DNA from: Verrucomicrobiales bacterium
GTDB taxonomy: Bacteria > Verrucomicrobiota > Verrucomicrobiia > Verrucomicrobiales > DEV007
NCBI GenBank assembly: GCA_023253615.1
Contig: JALRFZ010000744.1
Span: 1-13,221 of the forward strand
Direction: 5' to 3'
DNA: 13,221 bases
The notes beneath the pieces were generated by a model. That model saw nothing but the letters and a program-made list of their open reading frames with translations, did not search any database and was not told the origin of the DNA. Shown here one piece after another: positions 6,501-11,127 of the stretch (positions are counted from its first letter, which is position 1; each line of letters starts with the position of its first letter). The translations under genes were made by a program, and so were the position numbers.

Positions 6501-7676
6501 CTGGAACGTGAGCGCCTTTCCATCCTCGTCGAGCCAGAGCGAGCGTTGGATAGTGATCGGCGCGGCGCCGCGTTCGCCCGGTCCGCGGACGCGTTCGACG
6601 AGCTCGAAGGGAGTGCCGGTTTCCCAGCGATAGACGGGCAGAGAGCGCCACTCGTCGGGCATCTGGGTCTGGGCGACATCGATCTGGGGCAGCCCCGTGA
6701 TCTCCGCCTGGCGGAATTCCGGACGTCCGAGAAAAGCGATCGCCTGATCGGCGACGGCGGGCGTCGCGCCTTCGGCAAAGGCGATCGATGCGGGAGAGTC
6801 GCTGCGGAAGGCGCGCAAGGTCACCGTCCAGCGGCCCGCGCGGACCTGGCTCTTCAACAAACCCGATTCATCGATCGCGACGGGCAGGGGCGACTCGACC
6901 GACGAGAGCTGCCAGCCGGTCGGCAGCACCGAGCCGAGCGTTTCCTCGCGGCTTTTCCCGGCGACGATCAGCTCAAGCCGCGTCTCGAACCAGAGAGGGA
7001 TGCCATCCTCGAGCAGCGAGTGGACCTTGATCGAGAGGAAATCCTCGTCGACCGGCTCGTTCGTGGCCTGGCGCTGCAGCCACAGCGTGCCATCGGCGTC
7101 CCAGGATGGGGCGGCCTGGGCCTGGCCGTTGATCGAGAGGGCGAGCAGTCCCGTCTGGGGTGGCAACTTGATTTGCTGAGGCAATTCCGGCCATGAGAAA
7201 ACGCCGGTGACCGTGCGGGTCCCGGATTCGACACGGATCGCGGGACGCCCGTCGCGTTCGACCACCGGGACGGGAGTGCCGTCGAGCTGCACTTCTCCGG
7301 GCCAGCGTCCCGCACTGCCAGGCAGCGCGAGCCAGATGCGGTCGAAGCTCTCGATGTCCATCGCAAAGGTCGCTCCGGTCGCGGTCGCTTCGAGCCGGAG
7401 TCGGGACGGCCAGAGGGCGAGGCGCGTGGCGGGATCATCATGCACCCTCACCGATTCGATTCCCGGCAGGCCCTGCGAGACCCATCCCGTCCAAGGCTTG
7501 AGGACGGAGGGGATTTGTTCCTCGTCGATGGGACCGAAAAAGACGGCCGCGGGCTCCGGGTCTCCCACGGGCCGGGCAGGGGGCGGATCGACCGGCAACG
7601 GAGCGGCGACATCCTGCGCCCACGAAGGATTCGTCAAAAGGGCGATGGCGAGCAGAGCGGGGCGGACGCGGTTCAT
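3498..7676 (-). CDS. Very large polytopic membrane protein with two exported modules, function unknown
   Basis: I do not recognise this 1392-aa protein. Residues 1-20 form a signal peptide (MNRVRPALLAIALL, then PSWA-Q). Residues 21-495 are a beta-rich extracytoplasmic region. About four membrane helices follow (497-516, 520-534, 543-558, 570-588), then an extracytoplasmic loop (590-700), a helix (703-720) and an Ala/Pro-rich charged linker (721-742). Residues 745-768 are hydrophobic and end in ASHAQAQF, resembling a second signal peptide. A second beta-rich domain (770-1190) leads to a C-terminal bundle (1196-1216, 1227-1254, 1271-1292, 1333-1356) with a conserved-looking GNGSSDSRLVWYAARTPVDLP loop, and a basic tail. 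No enzymatic motif is visible. The frame continues upstream to 8150, but that DNA codes for the DUF1553 protein and the signal peptide fixes the start at 7676. The start is 74 bases after the DUF1553 stop, so co-transcription is likely. Confidence 0.85.
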   Translation of the reverse strand: MNRVRPALLAIALLTNPSWAQDVAAPLPVDPPPARPVGDPEPAAVFFGPIDEEQIPSVLKPWTGWVSQGLPGIESVRVHDDPATRLALWPSRLRLEATATGATFAMDIESFDRIWLALPGSAGRWPGEVQLDGTPVPVVERDGRPAIRVESGTRTVTGVFSWPELPQQIKLPPQTGLLALSINGQAQAAPSWDADGTLWLQRQATNEPVDEDFLSIKVHSLLEDGIPLWFETRLELIVAGKSREETLGSVLPTGWQLSSVESPLPVAIDESGLLKSQVRAGRWTVTLRAFRSDSPASIAFAEGATPAVADQAIAFLGRPEFRQAEITGLPQIDVAQTQMPDEWRSLPVYRWETGTPFELVERVRGPGERGAAPITIQRSLWLDEDGKALTFQDRLAGPLREIRRFDAADGHLLGSVTVNGEPQLITHNPDGGAPGFEVRSPALDAVATGRIETPGGTLPATGWQADADRLSATLHLPPGYRLFAMPGADYTNGDWLTSWSLLDLFLLLLFTLAVFRLRGFAAALLAFAAFGLAYHEPGSPRFSWLLLLIPVALVAVLPSGRWRNLANGGKWAATAILLISLAPFAARQIQAVIFPQLEIVSNVGGWRNDFGDGAAFPASAPMEQAVDALSNMGASTTPSRSSAKKLYKDADNLKADPKAVIQTGPGVPNWSWRTITFGWDGPVSSAQTVRPILIPPSFSRPLGIVRILCLVLLAAMLLTQKRKAAPPAEPAPEKADSPAPAPDASPVAALVALSGILLFALASHAQAQFPNQELLDELKSRLAETPDTFPGAADLASADLKLEGETFTLTLPYHAADRCAAPVPVTFAALVPGSATFGDGKEATILRRDGHLWVLLPSAGIHELTVKGRLRDLTEWEWGFPLKPRRVSVAAEGWTVSGLKPDGTSEDQILFARVRREEAAAATYDRPDTKHALLVERQIELGLVWRVITTVKRLSPGGRAAAVRVPLLSGEKVVSQGRSVEGGAIEIRLAPNENEATWEGELSPVNDLTLSTREADTWTEQWRLIASPVWNVTFTGVAPLFEDLEGQLVPLWQPWPGESATLTISRPKAVEGAAVTIDSASHSVNPGRRQMASTLTLSLRTSLGEDFPIRLPAGAEVTSLTHDGRSIPVRKDGEAVVVPLKPGSQNLVVEWRLPTEEGTWTLADAVALPVEAANVTTEIRPPRDRWLLWSEGPLLGPAFRFWGVLAFALLAALVLSRVPDSPLRLHEWMLLSLGLTQVPVVLALLVVAWLFLLRWRGAEGYQQLPSWAYNLCQSGLIFLTLLAIGIFIGIASSGLLGDPEMYIVGNGSSDSRLVWYAARTPVDLPQPGYASISVWWYRLAMLLWALWLAAALVRWLRLGWKNSSKGGHFRKSPPRAKVALPPKLPGEEKAEA
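5413..5427 (+). repeat. Copy of dispersed polar word CCTGACAAA
   Basis: CCTGACAAA followed by GCCACC, inside the minus-strand large membrane-protein gene, where the complement encodes Val-Ala-Leu-Ser-Gly with TTG and TCA codons. Same orientation as all other copies. Confidence 0.6.
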
Positions 7677-7750
7677 GCCGCCATCGTGGGGCCATTCCCT
7701 TCGGAATTGCAAGCCCGGAGGTGTCCGCTTCCCGGGTCGCGGAGGGCGGC

Positions 7751-10700
7751 TCAATCCACGAAGAGAAACTCGTTCGAGCACAGGAGCGCCTGCGCGAGCT
7801 GCTCCCACGGCGAGAGCGGCGTCGTGGTGTCGGCGGGGAAATCGCGTTTCGCGTCCCAGGCCGGGCCGGGCTCCCCGCCGCCTGCGGGCGCGAGTTCGCG
7901 GAGCCGGATCTCCCAGAGGAATTGGTCGCTGTTGAGTCCGTCGCCGATGTCGACGAGGAAATCGATCGTTTCGCCCGCCTCGACGGCGATGGCGTCGACC
8001 TTGAGTCGGGCGGACTTCGCGTGCAACTCCGCCGACCCTAACAAACCCACTTTCGAGCTGACCAGGAACGCCCGGATCCCGTCGCCGGCCTTGGGTTCGT
8101 GGACGAGCTGCGAGTGGATCGCGATGGTCATCGCCCGTGGCGCGGTCCACCGGCGCACCGCGGCATGACGTCGGTCGTTCCCGGGATGTCCGCCCGTCGC
8201 GGTGAGCTGCACCCAGCCGAGCTTCGCGTCGGGCCAGGCCGCGCCGCCCTGCCAGGCGGTGCCGGTGAAATGGGGCAGCACGGTGAAGCCCGCGACCCGT
8301 TGCGCCATTTCATCGTAGGCCCCGAAGCCATAGCTCCAGTCCGGCGCGGTCGTCGTGGTCTCGGCCACGACCGGCGACGCGAGCGCCTTCACCATCTCCA
8401 GCGATTCGGAGACTTCCTCCGGAGACGGCTCGCGCTGCAAGGCGCGGCGGAAGATCGCCTTGACCCGGGCACCTTCGTCGCCGCCCGCGTTTTCCGCCAC
8501 CGCGGCGAGGGCGCGCGACCGGTCGAGGACGAAGGGATGGTTCAGGAAAAACAGCGCCTGCTGCGGCACCGTCGTCTCGTTCCGCGCCGGGATGTGCAGG
8601 TCGGGATTGGCGAAGTCGAAGACGCGCAGCTCGCCGGGCACGAACTGGCGGTCGATGCGGCCGTAGAGGGCGCGGCGTTTCGCATAGGGTGGCTTGAGAG
8701 CCTCGACGGGCCGGCCGCCGAGGGTCGGATCGAGATCGCCCGCCGCCGCCATCATCGCATCGCGGAATTCCTCGTAGCCGAGACGGTGCGGATTCATCCG
8801 CCAGAGGAGCGTGTTCCCCGGATCGGCGGCCAAGGCCTTCGACCGCGCCACGGGATCGGCGGGACCGGAAGACGACTGGCGCCAGGTCTCCGAGGTGAGG
8901 ATGAGCCGGTGCAGCTTCTTCAGGCTCCAGCCTTCGTTCACGAACCGGGCCGCGAGCCAGTCGAGCAGCTCCGGATGCGAGGGCGGATCGGCCCGCGTCC
9001 CGAAATCGCTCGGAGTGGCGACGAGACCCGTCCCGAAATGATGCGCCCAGACCCGGTTGACGATGACCCGCGCGGTCAGCGGATTCGAAGGATCGGCGAT
9101 GGCGCGGGCGAGCTCGAGCCGTCCGCTGCCGGTCTCGAAGGGTTTTCCATTCCCGCCTGACAAAACACCCAAAAAACGCCGCGGCACTTTTTCACCGGGG
9201 TTCAGCGGGTTGCCTCGCAGGAGGATGCGCGGCTCGACCGGATGCGAACGATCCGCCAGGGCGAGGGCCGCGGGCACGGGCGGCGAGGCCTTGAGGATCT
9301 CCTGGTGGATCGCGTTCTGCAGTTTCCAGAGGGCGTTGATCGATTCCGTGTCGAAGAAGGTTTCAATGTTCACGACCCCGCCCTCGGGCACCTCGCAGGG
9401 CGAGCCGGGCCCATGCAGCACGGCGCGCAGCGCGGGGTCGTCGCCGCCCTCTTTCAGGACGGCGGCGTAACGCGCGATGACCCCGGCGAAGTCCTCCGGC
9501 GGTGTCGCGAAGGCCGCCGCGATCTTCGGATGGGCGCCGGAGACGGTGATCTTCGCGTAGTCCTCCGGCTTCGCGCCGCCGTAGGCGTGCCAGTGGCGGA
9601 AGACGGGATCGTTCCGCTCGCCCGCGTCGCGCAGGTAGTCGCGCCAGGCGTGGACGAAGGCGGGCAGCAGGTCGGTTTTCTGGAAGATCTGGTCGAAGCC
9701 GTCGGCGGGATATTTGTGCAGTTCGGTCTGGGCGGTCAGATAATCGGCGAGCCGCCCGCGGACGCGGTCGGCGGCTTCGATACGGAGTTTCGCGAGGGTT
9801 TCATCGTGGGCCTCGAGTCGCTCCGCATGGGCCTTCCAGAAGGCCTCGTCCCCGCCCGTGCCGAAGGTCACGAGTCGCTCGACGCTGCTGTCGAAGACGC
9901 CGTGCAGCGCGTAGTAATCCGCCGCGGGGATCGGATCATACTTGTGATCGTGGCAGCGCGCGCAACCCACCGTGAGGCCGAGCATGCCGCGCGTCACGAC
10001 ATCGATGCGGTCGTCGATGATCTCGTGTTTCACCCCGAGGAAGCGGCGCCCGATCGTGAGAAAGCCCATCGCCGCCTCGTCGCCCGGCCGACGGTCCGCG
10101 ATCTGGTCGGCGGCGATCTGGAGCATCAAAAAGCGGTCGTAGGGCAGGTCCTCGTTCAACGCCGCGACGACCCAGTCGCGATAGGTCCAGGCATGCGGCC
10201 AGTTCTTTTCCTCGCGGGCGTAGACGTAGCCCTTCGTGTCCGAATACCTCGCCACATCGAGCCAATGCCGCGCCCAGTGTTCGCCGTAGTGGGGGGAGGA
10301 AAGGGTCTGATCCACGATGGATGACCAATCGGAGGGAGTGATCGGTGAACGGTCATCGGTAAACGGTTTTTCCGGTCCACTGATCACCGAATACCGATCA
10401 GCGATTGCCGACGCGGGCGGCAGGCCGGTCAGCGTGTAGGAAAGGCGGCGCAGCAACGTCCGGGCATCGGCCGCGGGGGAAACGGCGAGCCCTTCCTTCG
10501 CAAGTCGCTCGCGGATGAAGGCATCGATGGGATGTGCGGCGCCGGCCGGGACGGCGGGCTCGAGGACGGGTTGGAAGGCCCAGTGATTCTTCGCGGCGGT
10601 GGCGCGGTCCTCGGCCGAAGTGACGGTGGCTTCGGCGGGCCAGGGCAGACCGAGGGCGATCCATTGCTCGAAGGCATCGGCGAGACGGGGCTCGAGGACG

Positions 10701-10966
10701 CAGGCGGCGGGCGCGGTCGAGCGTCCGCGGATCACCCTGACAAAACCACCTTCCGGGACGAGTGGTGCGATGGCCTCGCGCGCATCGAGCCGCACCCCGC
10801 CGTCGGATTTCTCCGGTCCGTGGCAGGAGACGCAGCGGGTCGCGAGGACGGGACGGATCCGCGTTTCGAAAAAGGCTTCATCCTCCGGGTTCACCGCCGC
10901 GGAGAACGGCATCATCAGCCACGACGTGGCGAGGCTGACGGCGATGGATCCTGCGGGAAACCTCAT
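7751..10966 (-). CDS. PSCyt1/DUF1549/DUF1553 domain exported protein
   Basis: This 1071-aa protein has the classic planctomycete/verrucomicrobial layout. Residues 1-24 are a signal peptide. The PSCyt1 cytochrome-like domain (about 28-110) has the haem motif CVSCH (45-49). DUF1549 (about 145-365) contains LLRRLSYTLTGLPP, HYGEHWARHWLDVARY and a second CxxCH, CARCHDHKYDP (335-345). DUF1553 starts near 615 (NPLTARVIVNRVWAHHFG, then FGTRADPPSHPELLDWLA) and ends with the typical LAQALLCSNEFLFVD. A beta-rich insert (about 870-1030, WSYGFGAYDE ... LNSDQFLW) interrupts it near the end, as in several large family members. The molecular activity of the family is not established; export and haem sites suggest redox or polysaccharide-related work outside the cytoplasm. 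The usual DUF1501 partner gene does not follow it. Residues about 189-212 derive from a repeat insertion. No Shine-Dalgarno sequence is visible before the ATG. Confidence 0.95.
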   Translation of the reverse strand: MRFPAGSIAVSLATSWLMMPFSAAVNPEDEAFFETRIRPVLATRCVSCHGPEKSDGGVRLDAREAIAPLVPEGGFVRVIRGRSTAPAACVLEPRLADAFEQWIALGLPWPAEATVTSAEDRATAAKNHWAFQPVLEPAVPAGAAHPIDAFIRERLAKEGLAVSPAADARTLLRRLSYTLTGLPPASAIADRYSVISGPEKPFTDDRSPITPSDWSSIVDQTLSSPHYGEHWARHWLDVARYSDTKGYVYAREEKNWPHAWTYRDWVVAALNEDLPYDRFLMLQIAADQIADRRPGDEAAMGFLTIGRRFLGVKHEIIDDRIDVVTRGMLGLTVGCARCHDHKYDPIPAADYYALHGVFDSSVERLVTFGTGGDEAFWKAHAERLEAHDETLAKLRIEAADRVRGRLADYLTAQTELHKYPADGFDQIFQKTDLLPAFVHAWRDYLRDAGERNDPVFRHWHAYGGAKPEDYAKITVSGAHPKIAAAFATPPEDFAGVIARYAAVLKEGGDDPALRAVLHGPGSPCEVPEGGVVNIETFFDTESINALWKLQNAIHQEILKASPPVPAALALADRSHPVEPRILLRGNPLNPGEKVPRRFLGVLSGGNGKPFETGSGRLELARAIADPSNPLTARVIVNRVWAHHFGTGLVATPSDFGTRADPPSHPELLDWLAARFVNEGWSLKKLHRLILTSETWRQSSSGPADPVARSKALAADPGNTLLWRMNPHRLGYEEFRDAMMAAAGDLDPTLGGRPVEALKPPYAKRRALYGRIDRQFVPGELRVFDFANPDLHIPARNETTVPQQALFFLNHPFVLDRSRALAAVAENAGGDEGARVKAIFRRALQREPSPEEVSESLEMVKALASPVVAETTTTAPDWSYGFGAYDEMAQRVAGFTVLPHFTGTAWQGGAAWPDAKLGWVQLTATGGHPGNDRRHAAVRRWTAPRAMTIAIHSQLVHEPKAGDGIRAFLVSSKVGLLGSAELHAKSARLKVDAIAVEAGETIDFLVDIGDGLNSDQFLWEIRLRELAPAGGGEPGPAWDAKRDFPADTTTPLSPWEQLAQALLCSNEFLFVD
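8036..8050 (+). repeat. Degenerate copy of dispersed polar word
   Basis: CCCTAACAAACCCAC differs from the CCCTGACAAAACCACC form mainly by A for G and one missing A. It lies in the DUF1553 gene, whose complement encodes Val-Gly-Leu-Leu-Gly with the rare codons TTG TTA. Same plus-strand orientation as the exact copies. Confidence 0.4.
9156..9170 (+). repeat. Copy of dispersed polar word CCTGACAAA
   Basis: CCTGACAAA followed by ACACCC, inside the DUF1553 gene; the complement encodes Val-Leu-Ser-Gly with TTG TCA. An A-run (9171-9176) follows directly. Confidence 0.6.
10326..10407. repeat. Heptad CGGT repeat with inverted arms, inserted in frame in DUF1549
   Basis: From 10339 the plus strand reads TGATCGGTGAACGGTC then ATCGGTAAACGGTT, that is CGGT every seven bases with A/T-rich spacers (four units, then an irregular fifth). 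TGATCACCGAATACCGATCA at 10381-10400 is an imperfect inverted copy of the left arm; TGATCGGT (10339-10346) and ACCGATCA (10393-10400) match perfectly. An outer pair, CAATCG (10326-10331) and CGATTG (10402-10407), extends the symmetry. It codes for DRYSVISGPEKPFTDDRSPI in the protein, in place of the usual short DUF1549 linker after GLPP. It resembles in style the heptameric short tandem repeats (STRR) described from cyanobacteria. Confidence 0.75.
10735..10750 (+). repeat. Copy of dispersed polar word CCTGACAAA
   Basis: CCCTGACAAAACCACC, identical over 16 bases to the copy at 12474-12489. It lies in the DUF1553 gene, whose complement reads GGT TTT GTC AGG (Gly-Phe-Val-Arg); AGG is a rare arginine codon in this DNA. 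Confidence 0.65.
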
Positions 10967-11127
10967 GGAAAAAACGGATGATCCCCATTCTATCGTTTTA
11001 CCGTCGGCACGACCAGTCCTCCGCTACCCGCGAACGAGTATCGCCACCCCGCGAAAGCGCCCCGGCGGCTCCATTTGAGGCTTGCTCTCCGCCGGGTTTG
11101 CCCGCTCTAATCGGCGACTGCCCGCCC
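10967..11127. other. Divergent intergenic region between the two cytochrome-domain genes
   Basis: This 161-bp gap separates the DUF1553 start (minus) from the dehydrogenase-cytochrome start (plus), so both promoters should lie here. On the minus strand TAGAAT (complement of 10987-10992) is a fair -10 box about 20 bases before the DUF1553 ATG, but I see no convincing -35 for it. No clear operator palindrome, riboswitch or small gene is apparent. Confidence 0.5.
11082..11111 (+). promoter_or_regulatory. Possible promoter for the dehydrogenase-cytochrome gene
   Basis: TTGCTC (11082-11087) and TCTAAT (11106-11111, five of six matches to TATAAT) are separated by 18 bases. The -35 match is poor. 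The ATG at 11128 is 16 bases after the -10 box, giving a leader of roughly ten bases with no visible Shine-Dalgarno sequence. Confidence 0.3.

Noticed and set aside
7677..7750. Terminator between the DUF1553 gene and the membrane-protein gene
   Set aside because: Only a weak CCCGG/CCGGG pairing without a T-run is visible, not enough to call a terminator.
7677..8150. Upstream extension of the large membrane-protein frame
   Set aside because: The region codes for the conserved C-terminus of the DUF1553 protein in another frame, and a good signal peptide begins at 7676.
10339..10400. Possible CRISPR-like repeats
   Set aside because: The units are seven bases long without unique spacers; this is a short tandem repeat with inverted arms.
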